Shown here piece after piece: positions 55,855 through 64,000 of a stretch of 64,000 bases of DNA. Numbering within the stretch: position 1 is the stretch's first letter; the number at the start of each line of letters is the position of its first letter. Below the pieces are notes generated by a model. That model made no database searches. It was not told the origin of the DNA and saw only the letters and a program-made list of their open reading frames with translations. The stretch lies in NCBI GenBank assembly GCA_018457135.1, contig JAGGDU010000046.1, positions 201,516 through 265,515 of the forward strand, written 5' to 3'. The stretch comes from Trichodesmium erythraeum GBRTRLIN201. GTDB taxonomy: Bacteria > Cyanobacteriota > Cyanobacteriia > Cyanobacteriales > Microcoleaceae. The translations under genes and the position numbers were made by a program.

Positions 55855-57960
55855 ATGCAAAACCAACCTCATTCCCAAATACAACAACAAAAATTACCTA
55901 ACCAAAGGTGGTTGATACATCCAGAAAAACCAGAAATTACTAACAATTTAGCTAAAACTCTAGAAATATCACCCTTAATAGCTCAGAGTCTTATTAACCG
56001 CGATATTTCTACTATCGAAGAAGCACAAGTATTTTTAGACCCTGGGTCAATAAAACTACCTTCTCCAATACAAGAATTTCCCGACTTAGAGATCGCTCTT
56101 AACTTATTACAAACCACAATTTCCCAAAAGAAAAAAATTGCTATTTGTGGTGACTATGATGCAGATGGCATGACTAGCACTGCTTTATTATTGCGGAGTT
56201 TTAAACATTTGGGAGCAAAAGTTGACTACGCTATTCCCAGTAGAATGCAGGAAGGTTATGGTATCAATGAACGCATTATTGAAGAATTTCATCAAGAAGG
56301 AGTCAGTCTCATCCTGACTGTAGACAATGGTATCTCTGCATATAAACCTATCGCTAGAGCTCGGGAACTTGGTTTAAATGTTATTATTACTGACCACCAT
56401 GACATTCCACCTGAGCTACCACCTGCTAACGCTATTCTTAACCCCAAACTCATTTCCGAAACTTCTCCTTATCAAGGTGTGGCAGGTGTGGGAGTTGCTT
56501 ATATTTTGGCACTATCTCTGGCAAAACGTCTCGACAAACTTTCAGGTTTAACTGACCCACTTTTAGAATTATTCACTTTAGGTACTATTGCTGACTTGGC
56601 ACCTTTAACTGGAGTTAACCGTCGCTGGGTGAAACAAGGGTTGCAACTTTTACCCCATTCCCAGTTAGCGGGGGTACGAGCATTAATTCAAGTATCTGAT
56701 GTTAAAGCACAAGCGCAGGGAAATTTGAAAGAAACTAAGAATCAAAAATCTCTGAAACCAGATGATATTGGCTTTCGTCTTGGTCCCCGTATTAATGCAG
56801 TGGGACGCATTGCTGATCCACAAATTGTTATTGAACTTTTAACGACGGATGATAAAGAAGTGGCGGCAACAAGGGCGAAACAGTGTCAAGAAATTAATCA
56901 AACACGGCAGGAGTTATGTGCAGAAATTGAACAACAGGCGATCACTTGGTGTGAGGAGAGTCAGATAAATTTTGAGAAGGAAAGGGTGTTGGTCGTTGTA
57001 CAACCAGGATGGCATCATGGGGTTATTGGTATTGTGGCTTCCCGGTTGGTGGAACGTTATGGGGTGCCTGTTTTTATTGGCAGTTATGAGGAGGAGCAAG
57101 GGCCAGATGCAAATTTGGCAAGTTCTCCAGGGGTTATGTTTGCTTCATCTGAAACAACTTATACAATTCGGGGTTCTGCTCGCGGTATTCCTGAGTTTCA
57201 TGTTTTTGAAGGGTTACAATTTTGTGATGACCTATTAGGAAAATATGGTGGTCATAAAGCAGCGGGGGGTTTTTCTTTGCCTGGAAAAAATTTAGATGAG
57301 TTTCGCTCCCGTTTGAGTGAGTTTGCTCATCAATGTTTAAAAATTCATCACTTAAAACCTTTAATTACTATTGATGCTGAAGCCGAATTTAAGGAGCTCA
57401 ATTTTGACCTTTATCATCAAATAGATTTACTTCATCCCTGCGGAATTGAAAATAGATCTCCGATTTTTTGGACTTCTAATGTCCGAGTTGCAGAACAGAA
57501 AATTGTTGGTGCAGGGCATATTAAATTAACTTTAATTAAGTCAGAAATAATCAAGGCGATCGCTTGGCGTTGGGGAGATTATTTTCGTTTACCAAGCTTA
57601 GTTGATATTGCTTACAAATTGCGTGAAAATACTTTTAATGGTCAAACTTCTATTGAATTAGAGTTAGTTGGTGTGCGTTTACCTCAGAAAGTTTATGCTA
57701 ATCAAAAATCGTCACATTTACCCCCAATTAAAAAGTTTTATTATCGCAATTGCTCTTATACTTGTAGTCTTTATAAAGTTGGAAATTTACAGGAATTAAG
57801 AATCCAAAATTCCCGTGGTGACGTCTTAGCTATTCAAAAAGGGAAAAGAATAGGTTTGTTAGGAAAAAGCCGCAATAATGCGCAACAAGTCGATGTTTCT
57901 AAACCTCACTTTTTTCATTTAATTAAGGCAGCTATAAATGCTTTAAACCTCAATTTATAA
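55855..57960 (+). CDS. recJ: Single-stranded-DNA-specific exonuclease RecJ
   Basis: The 701-residue protein belongs to the DHH phosphoesterase superfamily and degrades single-stranded DNA 5' to 3' in recombination and mismatch/base-excision repair. Visible motifs are 'CGDYDADGMTSTALL' (~98-112), 'LTVDNGISA', 'ITDHHDIPPELPPANAI' (the DHH motif) and 'TLGTIADLAPL'. The DHHA1-type 'GKYGGHKAAGGFSL' near residue 460 and a C-terminal OB-like portion follow. It is longer than the E. coli protein (~577) by a cyanobacterial C-terminal extension. Single gene. Confidence 0.95.
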   Translation: MQNQPHSQIQQQKLPNQRWLIHPEKPEITNNLAKTLEISPLIAQSLINRDISTIEEAQVFLDPGSIKLPSPIQEFPDLEIALNLLQTTISQKKKIAICGDYDADGMTSTALLLRSFKHLGAKVDYAIPSRMQEGYGINERIIEEFHQEGVSLILTVDNGISAYKPIARARELGLNVIITDHHDIPPELPPANAILNPKLISETSPYQGVAGVGVAYILALSLAKRLDKLSGLTDPLLELFTLGTIADLAPLTGVNRRWVKQGLQLLPHSQLAGVRALIQVSDVKAQAQGNLKETKNQKSLKPDDIGFRLGPRINAVGRIADPQIVIELLTTDDKEVAATRAKQCQEINQTRQELCAEIEQQAITWCEESQINFEKERVLVVVQPGWHHGVIGIVASRLVERYGVPVFIGSYEEEQGPDANLASSPGVMFASSETTYTIRGSARGIPEFHVFEGLQFCDDLLGKYGGHKAAGGFSLPGKNLDEFRSRLSEFAHQCLKIHHLKPLITIDAEAEFKELNFDLYHQIDLLHPCGIENRSPIFWTSNVRVAEQKIVGAGHIKLTLIKSEIIKAIAWRWGDYFRLPSLVDIAYKLRENTFNGQTSIELELVGVRLPQKVYANQKSSHLPPIKKFYYRNCSYTCSLYKVGNLQELRIQNSRGDVLAIQKGKRIGLLGKSRNNAQQVDVSKPHFFHLIKAAINALNLNL

Positions 57961-58267
57961 GCTGATATTTATAACCGTGGTGCATTGTATTTATTGCACT
58001 ACCGGATAAGTTATACTAAATCCTATTTATATAGGAAGTTTATTGAAAAGTTCAGCCATAAGGTTTAAAAGAATTTGGATAAAGTGGCAAATTATGAGTT
58101 ATATAGGGTCATAAATGTGTTGACTACATTTTCTTCAATAAGGAAGTAGGTAGAAAGTTTATATGCAACTTCCTTATAGAATAGTTATTCACCACTACAA
58201 CATCTAATTACACCAAGACTATCGAATCTTAATATAAATTATGCTCTCTACCCTTTGCATTTTCCTA
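57961..58267. other. Convergent intergenic spacer with hairpin
   Basis: GGTGCA (57979-57984) and TGCACTACC (57995-58003) form an imperfect hairpin just after the recJ stop, a candidate terminator without a T run. No gene is seen. Confidence 0.4.
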
Positions 58268-61216
58268 TCAAATAAACTTAAAGTCTGAAGAATCAATAAT
58301 AGTATTAATAGCATCAGAAAAAACAGGAATATTATTGATAACTGCTAAATCAAAAGCAGGACTATTGTCGTCCTGAAGATTAGGGTCATATCCTAGAATA
58401 ACTTTGCTATTTAAACTATTATTGACATAAATAAAGAAAGCTGGATTTGTACCAGAACCATTTTGATTTTTCAAAATAGAATTAACTTGCTGTACATTTT
58501 CAAATTTATTCTCAAAAATAATCAATTCTTGTTCGCTAATATTTTGACCTTGTGAACCTAAATTATCCAGAGAAACTATTACACTGAAAAATTCTGTAGC
58601 AGTACCAGGAGGATTAGTTAAATTACCAAAGTTCTTCGATCTAAACAAAAATGCATCTACATTATCCCCATTAAAATCAGTAATCACATCAACTCCTTCG
58701 TTAGGTACTTCAAAGAAGAAAGAATCAGCTCCTTGATTACCAGTTAGTCTGTCAGAACCAAATCCACCATTTAATATATCATCTCCTAAACTTCCATTAA
58801 TAGAATCGTTACCTTCTGTTCCACTTAAGAAATCGTTTCCTTCATTACCGTCAAGAGTGTCAGATCCTGAGCCACCAAACAAAGAGTCATCACCTATGCC
58901 ACCTAGAATACTGTCACTATCAGCACCCCCATTAATAGTATCGTTACCGGAATCACCTCTAAGAGTATCATTTCCTAGATTACCCAATAGGGAGTCGTTG
59001 TCATCTCCTCCAGATAGGGAATCATTATCTGTACCGCCGTCAAGGGTATCATCACCTAGCCCACCTTCAAGAGTATCTTGTTGTTCTGCTCCTAATAATA
59101 GATCGTTGCCACCTTGTCCTAACAAAGAGTCATTATCAGCACCACCATCAAGAGTATCGTCCCCTATTCCTCCAAATAATGTGTCAGTTTCTTCTCCTCC
59201 AAATAAAGAGTCGTTACCAGCTTCGCCTAATAAGATATCTTCTCCAGCTCCGCCATCTAAAATATCATCTCCATTACCACCACTGAGAGTATCGTTGCCA
59301 GAATTTCCTATTAAGTAATCACTTTCTTGAGTACCATTAATGTTATTATTACCATTTCCTCTTTCAATAATATTATCAACCACTCTAATGCTAAAAGATG
59401 TACTGGCAATACTTCCGCCATCACCATCAGAGACAGAAAAGAAAAAAGGAAAATTACCTGCTGTATTACCAGGAGTATACAGAATTAAATTGTTATTAAT
59501 ATCAGCCTGAGAGAAAGTATCATTCTGATTAAGACGTTTATTAACCAATCTAAGATTACCTTGTATTGGTGTTCTAATAAGGTTGTAGGTAATTTCTTCT
59601 ATTGTGTTGTCGGTATCTGTAACTAAAAGATTAGTATTTAATATATTTTGTCTGGCTCCATTTTTGAGAAGAATAATACCTCGGTTGTTTGCTAACTGTG
59701 GTGGATCGTTGACTTTGATATTAACTTGGGCAGTATCAGAATTATTATTCCCGTCACTAATACTATAGCTGAAACTATCATTTCCCTTAAATGCAGGATT
59801 AGGAGTGTATACATAAGTTATACTATTTTCTTTTAGTAACGATCCGTTTTGTGGTCTATCTATAGCTGAAATACTGAAAGGATCTCCTTCTGGATCAGAG
59901 TCGTTTTCTAGGAGTTTTTCAGCAGTAATAGTTAATGGTTCATCTTTATTAGTTATGAAGTTATCATCCTCTGCTTTGGGTGGCAAATTAGAAGGTGTTG
60001 GTGTTGGTGTTGGTGTTGGTGCTGGTGTTGGTGTTGGTGCTGGTGCTGGCGCAGGTATTGGTGCTGGCGCAGGTGCTGGTGTGACCCCAGCACTTATTCC
60101 TAGGGGTATTGATACTGTTACTGTTAATAAGTCACTGTTAGTACCACCTACACTAACAATTGTGTTACCGGGGTTGTTTATGGGTTCTACAATATTTGGT
60201 GTGGGTGCTGGTGTTACGATTGGCGTGGGTGCTGGTGTTACAATTGGTGTGGGTGTTGGTGTAACTCTAGGAGGTGTTGCTCTGGGTAGTGAGACTGTTA
60301 CAAAACTACTAGAGTCAATAGTGCTACTTTCAACTCCTGCTAATACTGCTAGGAAGTCACCATTAGTACCACCTACACTAATAATTGTATTATCGGGGTT
60401 TTCTTCGGATGGAAAAATACTTAGATCTTCAAATGTCAAACCGTTACTAAGATTAATTAAATCTTCATTGCTGAAGTCACTTATAAAGTCTGCACCACTA
60501 ACTCCTGGACTTTCTGAGTTGGGTTCAAGATTAAAAGTATCTTGTCCAATACCACCTGTAAGTGTATCTTTACCAATGTCTCCTGAGAGAAAGTCTGCAC
60601 CAACTCCTCCTTCTAGAGAGTCTGCATCTTTGCCACCAAAAAGTACATCATCTCCTGCGTTCCCTTCTAGAATATCTCTACCTGTTTCTCCAAATAAAGT
60701 ATCTCCACCATCATTTCCTAATAAGCGATCGTCACCTACACCGCCAACTATTGTATCATTGCCAATATCCCCATTAACTACGTCATTGCCTCGATCGCCA
60801 AATAATAAGTCATCCTCTCCACCACCTATAATACTATCATTATCTTTACCTCCAAAAATACTATCGTCACCTTCATTTCCCAATATGGTATCATTTTCGC
60901 GATCGCCAAATAATATATCACTACCACTATTTCCTAGGAAAATATCTAAACCTTTCCCCCCCCGTAAACAATCATTTCCCAGACCTCCGTCGAGAAAATC
61001 ATTTCCGGCATTGCCGTTCATGTAGTCTTGACCTTCACCCCCAAGGAGGGAGTCATTTTCATCTAGAGCAAAAACTGTATCATCTCCTGACAATGCTCTA
61101 ATTAGATCACTTCTTGAACTTCCAATTATGGAGTCGCTCAGAGGAGTTCCCTCTCCCAAACTTTCAATAAAAATTGTTGGTGCTAGTTCGACTTGTTGTT
61201 TAACTGTTTGTGCCAT
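58268..61216 (-). CDS. RTX calcium-binding protein with cadherin-like and CSPG-like domains
   Basis: The 982-residue protein begins MAQTVKQQVELAPTIFIES without a signal peptide. Order: RTX block 1 of GGxGxDxUx nonapeptides (~40-235), a 'ISDFSNEDLINL' transition, a Pro/Thr/Ala linker (~310-410, PTPTPAPTPTPTPTP), a cadherin/Ig-like domain ('AEDDNFITNKDEPLTI', 'GNDSFSYSISDG'), a CSPG/NG2-like repeat ('NQNDTFSQADINNNLILYTP'), RTX block 2 (~615-825) and a C-terminal domain ending FKFI. RTX repeats bind calcium and fold outside the cell after type I secretion; the hydrophobic end fits such a signal. No secretion genes are in the window. TGAGGA precedes the ATG. It is a paralogue of the next upstream gene. 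Confidence 0.92.
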   Translation of the reverse strand: MAQTVKQQVELAPTIFIESLGEGTPLSDSIIGSSRSDLIRALSGDDTVFALDENDSLLGGEGQDYMNGNAGNDFLDGGLGNDCLRGGKGLDIFLGNSGSDILFGDRENDTILGNEGDDSIFGGKDNDSIIGGGEDDLLFGDRGNDVVNGDIGNDTIVGGVGDDRLLGNDGGDTLFGETGRDILEGNAGDDVLFGGKDADSLEGGVGADFLSGDIGKDTLTGGIGQDTFNLEPNSESPGVSGADFISDFSNEDLINLSNGLTFEDLSIFPSEENPDNTIISVGGTNGDFLAVLAGVESSTIDSSSFVTVSLPRATPPRVTPTPTPIVTPAPTPIVTPAPTPNIVEPINNPGNTIVSVGGTNSDLLTVTVSIPLGISAGVTPAPAPAPIPAPAPAPTPTPAPTPTPTPTPSNLPPKAEDDNFITNKDEPLTITAEKLLENDSDPEGDPFSISAIDRPQNGSLLKENSITYVYTPNPAFKGNDSFSYSISDGNNNSDTAQVNIKVNDPPQLANNRGIILLKNGARQNILNTNLLVTDTDNTIEEITYNLIRTPIQGNLRLVNKRLNQNDTFSQADINNNLILYTPGNTAGNFPFFFSVSDGDGGSIASTSFSIRVVDNIIERGNGNNNINGTQESDYLIGNSGNDTLSGGNGDDILDGGAGEDILLGEAGNDSLFGGEETDTLFGGIGDDTLDGGADNDSLLGQGGNDLLLGAEQQDTLEGGLGDDTLDGGTDNDSLSGGDDNDSLLGNLGNDTLRGDSGNDTINGGADSDSILGGIGDDSLFGGSGSDTLDGNEGNDFLSGTEGNDSINGSLGDDILNGGFGSDRLTGNQGADSFFFEVPNEGVDVITDFNGDNVDAFLFRSKNFGNLTNPPGTATEFFSVIVSLDNLGSQGQNISEQELIIFENKFENVQQVNSILKNQNGSGTNPAFFIYVNNSLNSKVILGYDPNLQDDNSPAFDLAVINNIPVFSDAINTIIDSSDFKFI
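59993..60270. repeat. Low-complexity GGTGTTGGTGCTGG coding repeats
   Basis: Degenerate hexanucleotide repeats (GGTGTT/GGTGCT) inside the RTX gene encode the Pro-Thr/Pro-Ala linker on the minus strand. Two clusters are present (about 59993-60082 and 60200-60265). Confidence 0.85.
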
Positions 61217-61623
61217 CTTAATTTTTCCTCATAATTATTTTTGGGAAATCTCTTACATCAATGTGGGATTATTGTAATAGTTTTGTGGAATGAGCATCTT
61301 ATATCATGTACCCTTGAATACTTATACTCTGGATGAGTTGGGCAGAAGAGAACAAAAAGCACTTATGGCAGAATGTTTTTGATCACTTATTACCCCGACA
61401 TGATATTACCAGTTCCTTATATTTTCTGGCGGATAGGATGCTCATCCCACTTGCGTGAAATAGTATAACATCCTTTAATTTAGCAACTCCTTTTTTCGCC
61501 TTTTTGAGAAAGGGAAGGAAGTAGAATGTTTTTAATGACTCGTTGGCCAAGAGCGTGATTACTTTTTCGGTAAAGCTCTAAGTTTTAAGTCCTTAGCATG
61601 AAACATCTCTGCTTATTCTCCAT
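61217..61623. other. Intergenic region between the RTX genes
   Basis: The gap contains an inverted-repeat element (61285-61450). The region next to 61216 holds the ribosome-binding site of the downstream RTX gene. No other gene is seen. Confidence 0.5.
61285..61450. mobile_element. MITE-like element, family C
   Basis: GTGGAATGAGCATC at 61285-61298 is complementary, with one mismatch, to GATGCTCATCCCAC at 61437-61450. The 166-bp segment has no coding sequence. It lies between two RTX genes. No second copy is in the window. Confidence 0.5.
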
Positions 61624-64000
61624 TTATATAAAGTCAAAATCATCTGCCTCAATAATAGTTGAAATTTTATCTTTTTCTGGTTCAATAGATTCAAGGATAC
61701 CTAACTCAAAAGTAGGCAAGGTATCATTAGCCAAACTGGCGTCATAACCAAGAATATATTTGTTACTTTGACTATTAAGGTAAAGAAAGAAAGCAGGGCG
61801 ATCGGCAGATCCATTTTGTACATTTAAGGCAGCATTAACTGCTTGTGCATCATCAAACTTTCCTTCAAAAATAACCAATTTAGCATCAGCAATACTCAGA
61901 CCTTCAGAACCAATATTTTCGTCCTGGAGAATTACACTAGAAAAATCATTATTAGAAAAATCATCATTGTTCAAACCACCAAAGTTAACAGATGTAAACA
62001 GGAATTTATCATCACCTTTACTGTCAAAATCAAGGATGATATCAATACCTTGATCAGCCACCTCATAAAAAAATAAATCATTCCCACCACCACCTATTAA
62101 CCTGTCAGAACCAGAATTTCCAGTTATAGTATCATTGCCAAGACCACCATTAATCCGATCATTGTCATCACCACCTTGGATAGAATCATCTCCTATGTCA
62201 CCCAAAATAATGTCTTGACCAGAACCACCATCTATAGTGTCATTACCATCATCACCTACCATTGAGTCATCACCATCTTCTCCAAATATTGAGTCGTTTT
62301 CTGAACCCCCTAAAACGGTATCTGCTCCACCGCCACTAATAATAGTATCGTTATTAGGACCACCATCTATTAAATCACTACCTTCTCCTCCAGTTACAGA
62401 GTCGTTATCAACTCCACTGCGAATAGTATCATTACCTGTATTCCCAGCTATACTATCTTGTCCATCTACTCCCAGAATAGAATCGTCACCTGCTCCTCCA
62501 ATAATACTATCGTCACCATCTCCTCCTACTAAACTATCGTTATCTGCCTCCCCAAAGATACTGTCATTTCCTTGACTTCCCAAAATACTATCATTACCGC
62601 TACCACCAAAGACACTGTCGTTACCATCTCCCCCTATCATAGTATCTTGTTGAGTTCCACCAGATAGACAGTCATCACCAGAGTTACCAAAAATAGAATC
62701 ATTTCCTTCATCACCACTAATATAGTCACTGTTATCCCCACCATCAATAATATCATCTCCTGCTAATCCGAAAATGTTATTACTTAGGGCAGTACCAGTG
62801 AAGTTATTAGCTTTATTAGTTAATGTTCTAGTATCATCAGCTATACCGATACTGAACGAAGTTAAAGGAACTTTACCACCATAAGTATCAGAAACGGTAT
62901 AGCTGAAAAAGTCATTGCCTGCTGTATCATCGGGAGTAAATTGTAGTAAGTTACTATCAATATCTTGTTGAGTGAAAGTATCTTCTTTTCGTAACCGGGA
63001 TGATCCTTTTCTGAGAATACCTAAATCTGGAGCATCTTCTATTGTATAAGTTAAGGTTAAATCATCAGGAATATCATCAGCATAAGAAACTTGCAAATTA
63101 TTGGAAGTAATGAAATTTATACCTGAATCTTTTTCTATCACTATACCAGTATTTTTAACTAGCTCTGGTTTTTGGTTCACTGTAATTGTTACATTAGCAC
63201 TATCACTTCCCCCATCGCCATCACTAATAGTATAGCTGAAACTATCAGAACCAACAAAGTCAGTATCTGGAGTGTACTCAAATATTCCATTGCTTTTCTT
63301 CACTAACTCTCCATTGGAAACCGTACCAAAATCAGTTACTGTCAGTGGTTTTTCTTCAGGGTCAGAGTCGTTTGTTAAGACATTGATCTCTACAGATATA
63401 TCTTGACTAGCTTCTAGCTCATCATCTTGCGCATTAGGTGAAAGGTTGGGAATAGGTGGAGCTGTCGGTGTTGGTGCTTCTGTCGGTGTTGGTGTTTCTG
63501 TGGGTGTTGGTGCCTCTGTGGGTGTTGGTGCCTCTGTCGGTGTTGGTGCTTCTGTCGGTGTTGGTGCTTCTGTCGGTGTTGGTGCCTCTGTCGGTGTTGG
63601 AGTAGGAATAGGAAACCCACTAGCACCAATAAAATTACCAGAATTAATACTATTACTATCAACTCCTACTAAAATAGCTAAGAAAGGACCATCAGAACGA
63701 TTCTGAATTATTGTATTACGGCCTTCTAACGTAGGACTTTCATAAATAACTAAATCGTTAAAACCAAGACCACCTCCTAGACTAATTAGGTCTATATTAT
63801 TGTTAAAGTCGGCAATAACATCTGCGTCAAAAACTTCCAAAGCACCATTTTCAGGACTAATAAAAAATGTATCATTACCCTCACCACCTATCAGAGTATC
63901 TGTGCCTAAACCTCCCCCTAAAGAGTCGTTGCCAGAATCTCCTTGAACTTGGTCGTTACCATCTCCACCATTTATAGTATCGTTATCTTCGTTGCCACTC
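61624..64000 (-). CDS. RTX calcium-binding protein, second paralogue (5' end outside window)
   Basis: The frame is open from the right edge of the window; the sequence beyond 63840 reads 'NDTINGGDGNDQVQGDSGND', continuing an RTX block, so the true start lies outside. About 790 residues are visible. Order: RTX end, 'VIADFNNNIDLISLGGGLGF', a (PTEA) linker coded by an 18-bp minisatellite, a cadherin/Ig-like domain ('AQDDELEASQDISVEINVLT'), a CSPG-like repeat ('RKEDTFTQQDIDSNLLQFTP'), a long RTX block (GGDGNDSVFGGSGNDSILG), and a C-terminal domain ending in FDFI. The architecture and C-terminus parallel the gene to its left, indicating gene duplication. Confidence 0.9.
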   Translation of the reverse strand, partial: SGNEDNDTINGGDGNDQVQGDSGNDSLGGGLGTDTLIGGEGNDTFFISPENGALEVFDADVIADFNNNIDLISLGGGLGFNDLVIYESPTLEGRNTIIQNRSDGPFLAILVGVDSNSINSGNFIGASGFPIPTPTPTEAPTPTEAPTPTEAPTPTEAPTPTEAPTPTETPTPTEAPTPTAPPIPNLSPNAQDDELEASQDISVEINVLTNDSDPEEKPLTVTDFGTVSNGELVKKSNGIFEYTPDTDFVGSDSFSYTISDGDGGSDSANVTITVNQKPELVKNTGIVIEKDSGINFITSNNLQVSYADDIPDDLTLTYTIEDAPDLGILRKGSSRLRKEDTFTQQDIDSNLLQFTPDDTAGNDFFSYTVSDTYGGKVPLTSFSIGIADDTRTLTNKANNFTGTALSNNIFGLAGDDIIDGGDNSDYISGDEGNDSIFGNSGDDCLSGGTQQDTMIGGDGNDSVFGGSGNDSILGSQGNDSIFGEADNDSLVGGDGDDSIIGGAGDDSILGVDGQDSIAGNTGNDTIRSGVDNDSVTGGEGSDLIDGGPNNDTIISGGGADTVLGGSENDSIFGEDGDDSMVGDDGNDTIDGGSGQDIILGDIGDDSIQGGDDNDRINGGLGNDTITGNSGSDRLIGGGGNDLFFYEVADQGIDIILDFDSKGDDKFLFTSVNFGGLNNDDFSNNDFSSVILQDENIGSEGLSIADAKLVIFEGKFDDAQAVNAALNVQNGSADRPAFFLYLNSQSNKYILGYDASLANDTLPTFELGILESIEPEKDKISTIIEADDFDFI
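63464..63600. repeat. 18-bp minisatellite (about 7.5 copies)
   Basis: Units of GTCGGTGTTGGTGCTTCT with small variations run in tandem. On the minus strand they code the linker repeat PTEAPTPTEAP of the RTX protein. Copy number is likely to vary between strains. Confidence 0.93.

Noticed and set aside
59955-61025. 356-codon plus-strand frame opposite the RTX gene
   Set aside because: It is the antisense shadow of RTX repeats and the Pro-rich linker (Gly-Val and Pro-Ser repeats). Codon periodicity belongs to the minus strand.
63446-63706. Plus-strand frame of GVGASV repeats, and the minisatellite as a possible CRISPR array
   Set aside because: Units are 18 bp contiguous copies without unique spacers and lie in the coding frame of the RTX protein, so this is neither a CRISPR array nor a separate gene.

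Overview
The window looks like a chromosomal segment of a filamentous, bloom-forming cyanobacterium of the Trichodesmium/Okeania type. The evidence is strong AT-richness, long gene-poor gaps, many GCGATCGC (HIP1) octamers, a phycocyanobilin:ferredoxin oxidoreductase (pcyA), the cyclase subunit Ycf54, a folD / crtE / DUF212 cluster, a group II intron inside a protein gene and abundant transposon debris. The genus is inferred, not proven.

Layout. 1-160 is the 5' part of a glutaredoxin-like gene. 1.8-6.4 kb holds a PhnD-like binding lipoprotein overlapping a hybrid histidine kinase, followed by a response-regulator/kinase fusion. 7.7-14.1 kb holds pcyA, a large DUF1574/SGNH-type membrane protein and a fatty-acid-hydroxylase-type enzyme. 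A 3.1-kb very AT-rich gap leads to an ABC ATPase, a PRXL2-type redoxin, an alpha/beta hydrolase and a secreted protein of unknown function. 21.7-23.6 kb is a graveyard of IS630 and IS1 transposase pieces and a dead cAMP-phosphodiesterase-like gene, followed by tRNA-Cys. 24.4-31.1 kb (minus strand) has a membrane protein, dacB (with a 765-bp tandem duplication of its 5' end and upstream region), purB, a Nudix hydrolase and a lipoprotein. 31.5-34.1 kb has folD, crtE and a divergent PAP2 protein. 34.2-36.6 kb has a secreted protein, ycf54 and pdxJ on the minus strand.

37.3-40.2 kb is the most notable locus. A lysozyme / peptidoglycan-binding / L,D-transpeptidase-like gene is split by a 1.39-kb group II intron whose maturase gene is decayed and lacks the reverse-transcriptase core. 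40.2-46 kb has an SPFH protein, hppD, IS4 and IS5 remnants and a histone-deacetylase-family enzyme. 46.1-58 kb has gyrA, lnt, a second binding-lipoprotein plus histidine-kinase pair, and recJ. 58.3-64 kb has two tandem, closely related RTX calcium-binding surface or secreted proteins; the second runs off the window.

Recurring themes. Two modules pair a binding lipoprotein with a histidine kinase and have no transport partners, which suggests ligand sensing rather than uptake. Small non-autonomous inverted-repeat elements are scattered between genes: one ~140-bp family has five copies here, and at least three other types occur. Local tandem duplications (110 bp, 765 bp) and decayed insertion sequences show a plastic, slowly degrading genome.
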